A stretch of 64,000 bases of DNA from Streptomyces sp. NBC_01306 (lineage in GTDB: Bacteria > Actinomycetota > Actinomycetes > Streptomycetales > Streptomycetaceae). Position numbers and translations under genes: made by a program. The notes beneath the pieces were generated by a model that was not told the origin of the DNA, did not search any database, and saw only the letters and a program-made list of their open reading frames with translations. The stretch spans positions 1,240,001 through 1,304,000 of the forward strand of contig NZ_JAPEPC010000001.1 in NCBI RefSeq assembly GCF_026340465.1, written 5' to 3'. The first letter of the stretch is position 1. Every line of letters begins with the position of its first letter. Shown here in pieces: positions 33,767 to 43,377 of the stretch.

Positions 33767-35677
33767 TCACCAACGGGCCCTGCGCCGAAGGCCGGTGACC
33801 AGATACGCGCAGAGCAGAGCCGTGAGCGACAGGGCGAGGGCCGCACCGACGGGCTGCGAGAGGAGACGGAGAGCCGCGATCAGCCAGCGGTCCGTCTCGT
33901 GGGGCCAGACCCAGGCGAGTTCACGGAGCCTGGCGGGGAGCCCCGCGACCGAGCGGGCCGCGGGTGCTGCCAGGGCTGCCTGCACCAGCGGCACGACGGC
34001 GACCGGGACCGACAGCACGGCGGCCAGCCCCGCCGTCGTACTCCTGAAGACGCCGGCACCCAGCAGCCCCGCCCATGCGCAGCCGACGGACAGCCCCGAC
34101 CAACCCACGGCCAGCGAGGGCCAGTTCTGTGGGATACCCGCCAAGTCGCCGCCGTACACGAGCCGTAGGACTCCTGTGTCGGCCACGGCCGTGAGCAGCG
34201 CCAGCAGGAGGGCCGTCGCACCCGATACGGCGAGTTTGGCCACCAGCAGGCCGAACCGCCTCGGGACGCCACCGCGGCCCACCGCCAGCGCCGGATACCG
34301 GAATTCGTCGCCGAACGCGAGAGCGCCGAGCAGTCCGGACGCAAAGGCCGCGGGCGGCAGCGGAAGCAGATCGGGCCACGCCATCAGCAGATGGGAGACC
34401 GGCGTCCGACCGGTCCTGGCCAGCGCGACGGACAGCGCGATGGAGACGGGGAGGATGATGCTCACGACGAGCAGAGCCGTCCGGACGCCGAAGACTCGCC
34501 GCAGCTCGTAACGGAGCGGCCTGCTCGGCCCCCTGGCCGGGAGCGGAGTGATTACCGGCTGCTGCTCGGAGAGTTCGGATCGCGCCGCGATCAGGGACTG
34601 GAGCTCCGGGAGTGCGGACCGGGCCGCGAGTACGGGGGCGTCGGGAGCGGGGCCCGCGGAGTCGAAGGGTCCGCGGTCGGATCCGTCGTAGGGGTATCCA
34701 TCACGGCCACCTGCTTCGGAGTGACCTTGGGGCTCGGCAGGTTCGGGCTCGAATGGCTCGGAGCCGGACGAGCCGGCAGCCAGGGCGTCGGCCCCGCCCG
34801 TCGGCCCCATGTCGCCGGTCTCGTCGGCGAGCTGATGGATCAGGACCCCGTTCCGGAACGCCGCCTCACCGACCTCGGCACAGCTACTGCCGTAGACGGA
34901 GAGCCTGCTGCCGCTCTCGGTGACGACTTCCACGGAGCGGTGCGCCTCGCGGGCCTCGCGGCCGAGCAGTCCGGCAAGGCGTGCCGTGTGGGGTGTACGT
35001 ACGGCGACCCGGGGGCGGAGCCGGGTGCGGGCGAACTCGGCTCCTTGCTGGTCCGCCACCAGCCGTCCGGCGTCGATGGTGACGACATGGTCGGCCGTAC
35101 GGGCCGCCGCCTTGGGGTCGCTTGTGGTGTACAGAACGGTGCCCCCCTGGGCCACGTGATCGTGGAGCAACCCGAAGAGCCAACTGTTGTCGCGTGGTGA
35201 GAGCCCTTCAGCCGGTTCGTCCAGGACAAGCGTCTGCGGATCGGCGAGCAGGGCGACGGCGAGCCCGAGCCTGCGGTCCATCCCGTGGGAGAGCGTGCCG
35301 AGCCGCTGACCCGCGAGGCTGACGAGATCCACGCCTTCGAGCAGTTCATCGGCGCGCGAGGCCGGCATCCCCGTCACCGCACAGAGCATGCGCAGATGTC
35401 CGCGCACGGTACGCGAGGGATTTCCGGGCACATCACCGAGCAGGGTTCCCACTTCGGCGGCCGGGCGGGCGATCCGGTGCAGCGGAAGGCCACGGAAATA
35501 GGTGACGCCACGCCCGTGGTCCAGTTCGAGCATCAGCCGCAGGGCGGTGGTCTTGCCGGCGCCCGGGGCGCCGAGAAGCGCCGTGATCTGCCCGGGTTCG
35601 GCCTCGAAAGTCAGGTCCTCCACCGCGGACGGCAGATCCCGGCGGGGGTGGCTGGTGAGTCCGATGGCCTGGAGCAT
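33767..35677 (-). CDS. fused ABC transporter: ATPase plus membrane domain
   Basis: 636 residues. Residues 1-215 are an ABC ATPase: Walker A LLGAPGAGKTTALRLML, an altered signature LSHGMDRRLGLAVALL (SHGMD instead of SGGQ), and Walker B TLVLDEPAEGLSPRD. Residues ~300-400 are a Pro/Ala/Glu-rich linker. The C-terminal ~230 residues contain about six membrane helices (TALLVVSIILPVSIALSVAL first), like an ABC-2 type permease. ATPase and permease on one chain is common for exporters, but in this order with an ABC-2-like half it is less usual. Function unknown, probably export. The start is the ATG at 35677 with GGGAGAAG upstream. Confidence 0.82.
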   Translation of the reverse strand: MLQAIGLTSHPRRDLPSAVEDLTFEAEPGQITALLGAPGAGKTTALRLMLELDHGRGVTYFRGLPLHRIARPAAEVGTLLGDVPGNPSRTVRGHLRMLCAVTGMPASRADELLEGVDLVSLAGQRLGTLSHGMDRRLGLAVALLADPQTLVLDEPAEGLSPRDNSWLFGLLHDHVAQGGTVLYTTSDPKAAARTADHVVTIDAGRLVADQQGAEFARTRLRPRVAVRTPHTARLAGLLGREAREAHRSVEVVTESGSRLSVYGSSCAEVGEAAFRNGVLIHQLADETGDMGPTGGADALAAGSSGSEPFEPEPAEPQGHSEAGGRDGYPYDGSDRGPFDSAGPAPDAPVLAARSALPELQSLIAARSELSEQQPVITPLPARGPSRPLRYELRRVFGVRTALLVVSIILPVSIALSVALARTGRTPVSHLLMAWPDLLPLPPAAFASGLLGALAFGDEFRYPALAVGRGGVPRRFGLLVAKLAVSGATALLLALLTAVADTGVLRLVYGGDLAGIPQNWPSLAVGWSGLSVGCAWAGLLGAGVFRSTTAGLAAVLSVPVAVVPLVQAALAAPAARSVAGLPARLRELAWVWPHETDRWLIAALRLLSQPVGAALALSLTALLCAYLVTGLRRRARW

Positions 35678-35777
35678 CGCTTCTCCCGCGAGTAGCAGGG
35701 CCGCCGGGCGGCATGGGCGGCTACCGAAGCAAGATAACTCGACATTTAGGACTTTTGGTGCAGCACGGCGGTAGTTC

Positions 35778-36548
35778 TCAGACCTCGGGGCGGAGCATCG
35801 GGGGGTTGAGCAGCGTCGCACCTCCCGCTCTGAACAATTGGGCGGGGCGACCGCCCTGGCGGGTCGTGGTACTGCCCGAGGGCACGAGGAACCCCGGCGT
35901 ACCGGTGACCTTGCGGTGGAAATTACGAGGATCGAGGACCACGCCCCACACCGCCTCATACACCCGGCGGAGCTCACCGACGGTGAACTCCTGAGGGCAG
36001 AAGGCAGTGGCCAGCGACGAGTACTCGATCTTCGACCGGGCCCTCTCCACACCGTCCGCGAGGATCCGCGCGTGATCGAAAGCAAGGGGTTCGGGCGGCT
36101 CGGCAGCCCTGGCTACGGCGCCCTCCTGGCCCAGCAGGACCTCGACGGGCGCCCATCGGGCGCTGTGGGCATCGCCACCGGCCCGGGGCGCGGGCAGATC
36201 GGGCGCGAGCGCCAGATGAGCCACACTGACGACCCTCATGCGAGGGTCACGCTTCGGGTCGCCGTAGGTGCCCAGCTGTTCGAGGTGCGCACCATTGCCC
36301 GGAGCCGGGACAGGGGCGGAGGGATCGAGGGCGCACAGCCCGGTCTCCTCCGCCAGCTCCCGCGCGGCGGCCGCGCCGAGGTCCTCGTCCGTCTTGACGA
36401 AGCCGCCGGGCAGCGCCCACCGGCCCTGATAGGGCGCCTCCCCACGGCGCACAGCCAGTGCGCACAGCGCATGACTGCGCACCGTGAGCACGACCAGATC
36501 GACGGTGACAGCGAAGGACGGAAAGGCCGACGGGTCGTAGGGCGACAT
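35778..36548 (-). CDS. NUDIX-domain protein with winged-helix C-terminus (NrtR-like)
   Basis: 256 residues from the ATG at 36548 (upstream in-frame sequence is not homologous). The complete Nudix box is [20 protein letters not shown] followed by TGL. After it comes a ~70-residue winged helix ([40 protein letters not shown], then [13 protein letters not shown]). This is the architecture of NrtR regulators, which bind ADP-ribose and control NAD synthesis, and of ADP-ribose pyrophosphatase relatives. The intact catalytic Glu residues mean hydrolysis is possible. No NAD gene is adjacent. An ADP-ribosylglycohydrolase lies 9 kb away. Confidence 0.85.
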   Translation of the reverse strand: MSPYDPSAFPSFAVTVDLVVLTVRSHALCALAVRRGEAPYQGRWALPGGFVKTDEDLGAAAARELAEETGLCALDPSAPVPAPGNGAHLEQLGTYGDPKRDPRMRVVSVAHLALAPDLPAPRAGGDAHSARWAPVEVLLGQEGAVARAAEPPEPLAFDHARILADGVERARSKIEYSSLATAFCPQEFTVGELRRVYEAVWGVVLDPRNFHRKVTGTPGFLVPSGSTTTRQGGRPAQLFRAGGATLLNPPMLRPEV

Positions 36549-36643
36549 GCCATGATCATAGTCGTCTCTCTGACGATAAACACGCCCTTCGGCATCCACA
36601 GTGTTCTCCAATTCACCCGTACTCCGGCGCTCCTCAAGCGCGT

Positions 36644-38680
36644 TCACAACCCCAGCTGGAGCCCGGCCGCGGCTTCCTCGACCATCCCGAGGCCCAGCCT
36701 GCTGACACGCACGGAGAAGGGCTCCCCAGCCACCGACAGCCCTGACAACTGGATCGCGCCGAGCGGGGCGCTGCTCATCGGCCGGAGTGCGACCGTTCCT
36801 GCCGGAACATCGGGACGGACACCCGCGAGAGTCGTGAGCAGATGGATCCCCGCAGCAGCGGAGACAGCCGCCGGACGGCAGGCGGCCGGATGCGGGAGGG
36901 GGACACTGTCCTCGGTCCGCTGCACCCCGGCATACATCTCGGGAAGCCTGTGGCCGAAGGTATCGGACGCGGCGAGCACTCCACCCAGCAGCGAGCACGC
37001 CTCCTTCTCGAATCCCGAGGCCGCCAGCCCGGCTACCGCGAGAGCCGTCTCATGCACGCGTACGGCGCCGCCCCTGTGCCCGAACGGATTGTGGCCCCGC
37101 TCCCTGACGCCAAGGCTGCGGAGCCCCCAGCCCGAATCCATCGCCGGACCGCCCAGCAGTCTGGCAACCTGCTCCGTCCGCACCTTGTCCAGCAGCCCCT
37201 CGGCGAATCTGCCACCGCCCAGCAGACCGGTGTCCAGAAGATGAGCCGCTCCCCCGCCCAGCTGCGGAACCAGTTGGCCGGCGGGAGTACGCGCGGCCGC
37301 GGGCCTGCCCCCTGTCCGGTCCTCGATCCAGAACGCCTCCCGGAATCCCCTGCGGAGCGTGCCGGCCCATTCACGCCAGCCGTCCGCGCCCGGCCGGCCG
37401 CATTCGTCGAGCAGCTCGGCCGCGAGCACCGCGGCGCGGTGGGCGTGCGCCTGGGTCTCCGCGCGCTGCAAGCCTCCGGCTCCGGGCTCGCCGAGCAGGC
37501 TCTCCTCGTCCGCCGCCGCGCGGAGCCACGCAAGACAGCGCTCGGCCGCAGGAAGCAGCCCCGCCACCTCCCGCTCGGGCAGGCCCCAGCGCCTGGCCTC
37601 CGCCAGCAGCACGGGGAAGAGCAGTGTCGCCTCCACCCCGGTACAGGTGGGCGGCAGATGGGGGCCGGCATCCCTGAGGGGCCCCGGAATACGTCCGGCG
37701 CCGGGCCCGGTCCCCCCGAGCTGAGTACGGGCGAGCCGGCGCAACGCTGCGGCGGCGAGACGCGTACCGAGGGGAAGGGTCATCCGGGCGGTCCAGAGGA
37801 TCTCCGCGGGCGCGAACCCGCAGCGCCATGGCACGCCCGCCACCGGATAGATGTCGGCGGGGTGGCCCGGATCCCGGACCAGCATCGCGCGCAGATCCTC
37901 CAGGCTGGTGCGCATCAGTGTCTGCGCCCGGGGATCGTCGCTGTCTGCGCTCGCCGGGGACAGCGCGCCTCCGAGCAGCGGGCCCGCAGGGCGGGGCTGC
38001 GCATCCGTGCGGATTCGGAGTTCGATGTTCCTGGAACCTCCCGGAGGCAGTTCGAGCTGCCACCTGAGCAGTCCTGTGGCGGCCAGCGCGTCCTCCGGCG
38101 GAGGATCTGCCGTGACGACGGCATGGCACCCGTCTCCCGACCAGCGAAGACCGGCTCCGTGGACACTGGCGGGCAGTTCCGCCCCCGGGGAGCCGGCCGC
38201 GACGGCTCCCAGGAACGCCAGGTCGGTACCGAGCCCGATCTCCACCGGTACCCGCAGAGTCCGGTCCGATGCACTGCGCAGGGTGATCCGCTCTGTGCCA
38301 TCGGCGGAGCGCAGGCGCTCCACGACCAGCTCGGGATCGGGCCCCACCGCGCCGGGCAGACGCACCACAGCGACGAACCGGGCCCGGCCGGCTCCGATCA
38401 ACCCGCCCCGGACGGCGACCGGTTCACGCCCGGACACGCGTACATGGCAGCGGGAGAGGAGCCGTCGCCCCGACTGGTAGTAGCCGTCGAAGCCCTGGCC
38501 GGTCAGTTGCCCGTGCGCAGGGGAAATGGCCAGTCCGGGGAGCCCCACGCAGATCAACGCGTTGTGCACGGAAGGCAGTTCACCTCGTCGGCGCGGACCT
38601 GCGGGCGCGTCCGCGGGAGCGGGTCCTGGGGAACGGCCCCCGGCCGCCCCGCGGGTTCCTGAAGGGACGCTGAGAGCCAT
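36644..38680 (-). CDS. glycogen-debranching-enzyme-like protein (MGH1/GDE N-terminal type)
   Basis: 678 residues from the ATG at 38680, fixed by AGGAGGCGGAAG. Residues ~50-280 match the glycogen debranching N-terminal beta-domain ([20 protein letters not shown], then [13 protein letters not shown]). Residues ~320-670 form an (alpha/alpha)6 barrel with [20 protein letters not shown] and [20 protein letters not shown], which correspond to the catalytic region of amylo-alpha-1,6-glucosidase relatives. The usual SPDIFWS-type acid could not be assigned with certainty. It probably acts on alpha-glucan, trehalose or a related oligosaccharide. It is cytoplasmic (no signal peptide) and follows DUF4192 on the same strand. 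Confidence 0.8.
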   Translation of the reverse strand: MALSVPSGTRGAAGGRSPGPAPADAPAGPRRRGELPSVHNALICVGLPGLAISPAHGQLTGQGFDGYYQSGRRLLSRCHVRVSGREPVAVRGGLIGAGRARFVAVVRLPGAVGPDPELVVERLRSADGTERITLRSASDRTLRVPVEIGLGTDLAFLGAVAAGSPGAELPASVHGAGLRWSGDGCHAVVTADPPPEDALAATGLLRWQLELPPGGSRNIELRIRTDAQPRPAGPLLGGALSPASADSDDPRAQTLMRTSLEDLRAMLVRDPGHPADIYPVAGVPWRCGFAPAEILWTARMTLPLGTRLAAAALRRLARTQLGGTGPGAGRIPGPLRDAGPHLPPTCTGVEATLLFPVLLAEARRWGLPEREVAGLLPAAERCLAWLRAAADEESLLGEPGAGGLQRAETQAHAHRAAVLAAELLDECGRPGADGWREWAGTLRRGFREAFWIEDRTGGRPAAARTPAGQLVPQLGGGAAHLLDTGLLGGGRFAEGLLDKVRTEQVARLLGGPAMDSGWGLRSLGVRERGHNPFGHRGGAVRVHETALAVAGLAASGFEKEACSLLGGVLAASDTFGHRLPEMYAGVQRTEDSVPLPHPAACRPAAVSAAAGIHLLTTLAGVRPDVPAGTVALRPMSSAPLGAIQLSGLSVAGEPFSVRVSRLGLGMVEEAAAGLQLGL

Positions 38681-38802
38681 CTTCCGCCTCCTGAGCGCTA
38701 CGGCCGGTTGCGGCGGAGCTCCCGGCGCGGACCGCCGCGCACCACCATCCGGATGAACGGCGCTGGACGCGGCCGGGTCACGGCCGTACCTGTGTCCCGC
38801 TC

Positions 38803-40098
38803 TCATCGGCCGGTCCGCGACCCGCGGTGACCGCTGCGGCGGCGCGACCGGCCGCGACCGGCCGGCACCCCGGGCCGGCCGGTCCCCGGGAGGGGGTCCT
38901 GGCGGGCGCCCGGCGGTTTGGGATGAGTGCGCCGGCCGCTCTGCGCGGGTGCCTCATTCGATGCCACCCGGTTGCTCCGCTCCCGGCGCAGGCAGTGCCG
39001 GAGCGCCTCGGGGTCGAGTCCTTCATTGCACGCCTGGTGAAGCAGCCGGGCGAAAATGTAATCGGGGTCGAGGGCCAGAGCACGCCCCAGGGCTACCCGG
39101 GCACTCGGTTCGTCCCCTGTCGACCAGGCCACCCAGCCCGCGAGAGTCAGTGGCGCCGCGGCGTATTCGGCGTACGGGCCGACACAGCGGCGCGCCAGGG
39201 CCCGCCACAGCCGCACGACCGACGGGGCGGAGGGCCCTTCCATCCACTCGGCGGCGCGGTCACGGGTCGTACGGTCCTGGAGCCCGAGAAGAACCAGAGC
39301 GGCCTCATCGTCGGTGATGAGCGCATCGTCCGCCACATCGGCCTCGGCCCAGCCCGGCTTCTGCGGTGTCCGCCCGATCCGGCGGACGAGTCGCCGGGCC
39401 ACGTCCAGCGTCTCCCGTCCGACCTGTTCACGGTCGGCACCGGCCAGGATCCTCGGCACCAGAGCGCCTGCCGCCTCATCGAGCGCGCGTTCCTGCGCCG
39501 CCGTGCGAGGCGGCTGCCACGGGGTGAGCCTGGCCTCCATCTCCTGGAGGGATCCGCGCACCTGGATTCCCGCGTACGCCGCGGCCGCGGCCATCACCGA
39601 AGTGCCGGGCAGGGCCATGGGGTTCCCGTCGGAAGGGCAACACCGGGTGTCGGGGCAGCAGTACGAGAAGAATCTGCCGTCGGAGATGCAGAGGGCCTCG
39701 GGAACGGGCACGTCCCGGGCGCCGCAGGCCGTACGCAGATGCTGGGCGAACGGGCGAAGCCGCTCCATGACATCCGCCGGGGTCTCCCCCGGGCCCGGAT
39801 CCTGGCAGAGGAAGACGATGATGCCCTCCGGTCGCCGGCCTCGGTTCTCACTGCCGGTGACCAGCCCGTCGGCGAGCTGGTCGGCGACTGGCTGCCACTC
39901 CTGCGGCGAGCGCGGGATACCGAGCCTGAGCCGTCCGCCGAAACGGCCGCGGGCTCCGTGCAGCGCGACCATCACCACCGAGTCGGTCGGATGGAATCCC
40001 AGCAGATAGGGCAGTGCGTCGGCGAGTTCGGCAGGGCCGCGCAGCGTGACCTGTTCCTGGACGGGTGAAGGACCGTTGGTTTCGTCGTGCTTGTTCAT
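38803..40098 (-). CDS. DUF4192 domain-containing protein
   Basis: 431 residues. The opening is QEQVTLRGPAELADALPYLL, GFHPTDSVVMVALHGARGRFG, then GIPRSPQEWQPVADQLADGL, exactly the DUF4192 start. A CPSDGNPMALPGTS segment and a long helical C-terminal region follow (DGEPSARVALGRALALDPDY resembles a TPR-like turn). The C-terminus is basic/Pro-rich (RTHPKPPGARQDPLPG). The family is restricted to actinobacteria and has no known biochemical role. It is divergent from recQ with 110 nt between starts. Confidence 0.85.
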   Translation of the reverse strand: MNKHDETNGPSPVQEQVTLRGPAELADALPYLLGFHPTDSVVMVALHGARGRFGGRLRLGIPRSPQEWQPVADQLADGLVTGSENRGRRPEGIIVFLCQDPGPGETPADVMERLRPFAQHLRTACGARDVPVPEALCISDGRFFSYCCPDTRCCPSDGNPMALPGTSVMAAAAAYAGIQVRGSLQEMEARLTPWQPPRTAAQERALDEAAGALVPRILAGADREQVGRETLDVARRLVRRIGRTPQKPGWAEADVADDALITDDEAALVLLGLQDRTTRDRAAEWMEGPSAPSVVRLWRALARRCVGPYAEYAAAPLTLAGWVAWSTGDEPSARVALGRALALDPDYIFARLLHQACNEGLDPEALRHCLRRERSNRVASNEAPAQSGRRTHPKPPGARQDPLPGTGRPGVPAGRGRSRRRSGHRGSRTGR

Positions 40099-40208
40099 GG
40101 CTCGAAGGTCCCGCGATCGGCCCGAGTCCGCGACCCCTGTGGATAACTTTATCCACAGGCCGGCTTCCTCATTCGCGCATTGTCAGTGCGATCGGGTTGC
40201 ATGGGGTC

Positions 40209-42377
40209 ATGACCAACTCAGACCGCTCCGGCCTCAGGGCATCGGCCGATTCCGTACTGGCCCGTCTCGTCGGCGACCCCACTGGTGCCGCCACACTGCG
40301 CGAGGATCAGTGGCGGGCCATTGAGGCCCTCGTCGCGGACAAGCGCCGGGCGCTGGTCGTGCAGCGGACCGGGTGGGGCAAGTCCGCGGTCTATTTCGTG
40401 GCGACCTCGCTCCTGCGGGCTCAGGGCAGCGGCCCCACAGTGATCGTCTCTCCCCTCCTCGCGCTGATGCGCAATCAGGTGGATGCGGCAGCACGAGCCG
40501 GCATCAGAGCTCGCACCATCAACTCCTCGAACACGGAGGAGTGGGAGACAGTCCAGGCGGAAGTGGCCGCGGGCGAGGTCGACGTACTGCTGGTGAGCCC
40601 GGAGCGGCTGAACAATCCGGACTTCCGCGACGATGTGCTGCCCAAGCTCTCGGCCGCCACCGGTCTGCTCGTGGTCGACGAGGCCCACTGCATCTCCGAC
40701 TGGGGCCACGATTTCCGGCCCGACTACCGCAGGCTGCGCACCATGCTCGCGGACCTTCCGCCGGGCGTGCCCGTGCTCGCCACCACAGCCACGGCGAATT
40801 CCCGCGTCACCGCCGATGTCGCCGACCAGCTGGGGACAGGGGCGGGTACCGATGCACTGGTCCTGCGGGGTCCGCTCGACCGGGAGAGCCTGAGCCTGGG
40901 TGTCGTGCGCCTCCCGGACGCGGCGCACCGTCTGGCCTGGCTGGCCGATCACATCGACGAACTGCCGGGCTCCGGAATCATCTACACGCTGACGGTCGCC
41001 GCCGCCGAGGAGGTCGCCGCCTATCTGCGCCAGCGCGGCCACACCGTCTCCTCGTACACCGGCAAGACGGAGAACGCCGACCGCCAGCAGGCGGAGGACG
41101 ATCTGCTCGCCAACCGTGTCAAAGCGCTCGTCGCCACGTCCGCTCTGGGCATGGGTTTCGACAAACCCGACCTCGGGTTCGTGGTCCACCTCGGTTCGCC
41201 CTCCTCGCCCATCGCGTACTACCAGCAGGTGGGCCGCGCGGGCCGAGGTGTCGAGCATGCCGAGGTCCTGCTGCTGCCCGGCAAGGAAGATGAAGCGATC
41301 TGGCAGTACTTCGCCTCGGTCGCCTTCCCGCCCGAGCAGCAGGTGCGGCGCACCCTCGACGTGCTCGCCCAGGCGGGGAGGCCGCTTTCGCTGCCGGCCA
41401 TCGAGCCCCTGGTCGAGCTGCGGCGCACCCGGCTGGAGACGATGCTGAAGGTCCTCGACGTCGACGGCGCGGTGAACCGGGTGAAGGGCGGCTGGACCAC
41501 CACGGGACAGCCCTGGACGTACGACGCGGAGCGCTACGCCTGGGTGGCCCGGCAGCGGGCGGCGGAACAACAGGCCATGCGTGACTACGCGACCACGGAC
41601 GGCTGCCGGATGGAGTTTCTGCGCCGGCAGCTGGACGACGAGGAGGCAGCGCCCTGCGGTCGCTGCGACAACTGTGCGGGCGGCCGGTTCACCGCAGAGG
41701 TTTCCACTGCGGCGCTCGACGGTGCGCGGGGTGAACTGAGCAGGCCGGGCGTAGAAGTAGAGCCCCGGAAGATGTGGCCGACGGGGCTCGCGGCAGTCGG
41801 CGTCGACCTCAAGGGCCGCATCGCCAAGGGCGAACAGGCGCTTCCCGGCCGGGCACTCGGCAGGCTCTCGGACATCGGCTGGGGCAACAGACTGCGACCG
41901 ATGCTCGCACCACAGGCCCCCGACGGCCCCGTGCCCGACGCTGTGGCGGATGCCGTAGTGAGCGTACTGGCCGACTGGGCCCGGGGACCGGGCGGATGGG
42001 CCTCGGGCGGGCCGGACGCGCCGCCCCGGCCGGTGGGCGTCGTCACCATCGCCTCGCACACCCGGCCCGAGCTCATCGAGTCGCTCGGCCACCGCATCAG
42101 TGACATCGGACGCATGCCCCTGCTCGGCCGGGTCGAGTACGCGCAGTCGGCCTATGAGCGGATCGCGCCGAGCAACAGTGCCCAGCGGGTGCGGGCGCTG
42201 CACGAGGCGTTCACGGTGCCACCCGGGCTGGCGGCGGCGCTCGCCTCTGCCGACGGTCCCGTTCTCCTGGTCGACGACCAGTCGGCGAGCGGGTGGACAC
42301 TCGCCGTGGCGGCCCGGCTGCTGTGCCGTTCCGGAGCGAAGGGGGTGTTTCCGCTGGTCCTCGCCGTTCAGGGGTGA
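40209..42377 (+). CDS. recQ: RecQ-family ATP-dependent DNA helicase with phosphoribosyltransferase-like C-terminus
   Basis: 722 residues from the ATG at 40209 (GGGG upstream). SF2 motifs: I RALVVQRTGWGKSAVYFVAT, II VVDEAHCISDWGHDFRPDYR, III ATTATANSRVTADV, V-VI (MGFDKPDLGFVVH, YYQQVGRAGRG). A RecQ-type zinc site follows (CRMEFLRRQ, then APCGRCDNCAGG). RecQ unwinds 3'-5' in recombination and repair. The last ~200 residues carry GPVLLVDDQSASGWTLAVAA, very close to the PRPP-binding loop of phosphoribosyltransferases (ComF type), with a preceding IASHTRPELIESLGHRIS. No HRDC domain is visible. This tail is a domain not present in E. coli RecQ. Confidence 0.9.
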   Translation: MTNSDRSGLRASADSVLARLVGDPTGAATLREDQWRAIEALVADKRRALVVQRTGWGKSAVYFVATSLLRAQGSGPTVIVSPLLALMRNQVDAAARAGIRARTINSSNTEEWETVQAEVAAGEVDVLLVSPERLNNPDFRDDVLPKLSAATGLLVVDEAHCISDWGHDFRPDYRRLRTMLADLPPGVPVLATTATANSRVTADVADQLGTGAGTDALVLRGPLDRESLSLGVVRLPDAAHRLAWLADHIDELPGSGIIYTLTVAAAEEVAAYLRQRGHTVSSYTGKTENADRQQAEDDLLANRVKALVATSALGMGFDKPDLGFVVHLGSPSSPIAYYQQVGRAGRGVEHAEVLLLPGKEDEAIWQYFASVAFPPEQQVRRTLDVLAQAGRPLSLPAIEPLVELRRTRLETMLKVLDVDGAVNRVKGGWTTTGQPWTYDAERYAWVARQRAAEQQAMRDYATTDGCRMEFLRRQLDDEEAAPCGRCDNCAGGRFTAEVSTAALDGARGELSRPGVEVEPRKMWPTGLAAVGVDLKGRIAKGEQALPGRALGRLSDIGWGNRLRPMLAPQAPDGPVPDAVADAVVSVLADWARGPGGWASGGPDAPPRPVGVVTIASHTRPELIESLGHRISDIGRMPLLGRVEYAQSAYERIAPSNSAQRVRALHEAFTVPPGLAAALASADGPVLLVDDQSASGWTLAVAARLLCRSGAKGVFPLVLAVQG

Positions 42378-42592
42378 CGACAGGAGTCGCTCGGTGCCAC
42401 GGTGGGCAGAGATATGTGAGCCGTACCCGCAGATTCCCGTCAGCCGCGTGAATTGCTCGTTGCCGCTTGCCCGTTCGGCAGGAAGAATTGGGGCTGCTCC
42501 CCGCACGGCCCGCCTGTGTTCGGAAGGGCTGTGTCCCGGTGCGCCTCACCCGACCCTGCCCGCACCATGGGCGGGTATGCGAAGGGAGGACC

Positions 42593-43225
42593 GTGACCTT
42601 CGGATTCACTCCGTCCGCCGCCCTTACAGCCTCTTCGACGTCCATGGCCGCCGACTCGGGAAACCGGATCGGGCGGCTGCTCGAACCTGCCGAGTGGGCC
42701 GCCGCGGGCATACCCCTGCTCCGCAGCCCCCGTGACGTCGTGAGCGGTCTGCACTCCAGACACCGCCCCATCCCTTCGACCGCCGTCGTGGCCGTGCTCG
42801 ATCATGAGGAACGGCTCGTCGCCAGCGCATCGTTCACACGCCGTTCCACTCCGGCGGACGGCTGGGACTTCCGCAACGCACTCCTCGACCATCTGCGCCG
42901 GGTCATCCCGCATGACCTCCGCCGGCGCACGCCGGTCCGCACCGCCGTACTGCTCTACTGCCGCGAGGGGGACGAGCGGTGGACCGAGGAGGACGGTGCC
43001 TGGATGTGGGGGCTGCGCGATGCCTGCACGTTGCACGGGCTGCGCTGCGGGGCGTACATCACGCTCACCCGGGGCGGCTGGCAGGTGCTGGGCGAAGGCC
43101 GTGGCGGGCGGCGGCCCAACTCGCTCTCCCGCCCAGCCGCTATCGGCGGCAGCGGTAACGACTCGCCCCCGGCGCCACTCCGGTCGGGTGCACCGGGCGC
43201 GCTCCACCGGGTCGCGGCCCGCTGA
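42593..43225 (+). CDS. conserved hypothetical protein downstream of recQ
   Basis: 210 residues from a GTG at 42593, with GGGAGGACC directly upstream. The core (LLEPAEWAAAGIPLLRSPRD, then VAVLDHEERLVASASFTRRS, FRNALLDHLRRVIPHDLRRR and AVLLYCREGDERWTEEDGAW) looks like a compact alpha/beta domain. The C-terminus is a Gly/Pro/Arg-rich low-complexity tail. I do not recognise the family. It has no signal peptide or membrane segment. It follows recQ by 215 nt on the same strand and is convergent with 43378-44040. Confidence 0.75.
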   Translation: MTFGFTPSAALTASSTSMAADSGNRIGRLLEPAEWAAAGIPLLRSPRDVVSGLHSRHRPIPSTAVVAVLDHEERLVASASFTRRSTPADGWDFRNALLDHLRRVIPHDLRRRTPVRTAVLLYCREGDERWTEEDGAWMWGLRDACTLHGLRCGAYITLTRGGWQVLGEGRGGRRPNSLSRPAAIGGSGNDSPPAPLRSGAPGALHRVAAR

Positions 43226-43377
43226 GCCAGTCGCCGATCGCAATCAACGACCGCCGCAGCACAGTCCGTTGCGCACCGTGCCACACGGCGTACGCCCGCG
43301 GCCGGCCGGCCGTACCGAACGCGCCTCCGCCCGGCCTGCTCCTTGCGGGAGAGGGCCGGGCGGAGGGGACGTACGTT

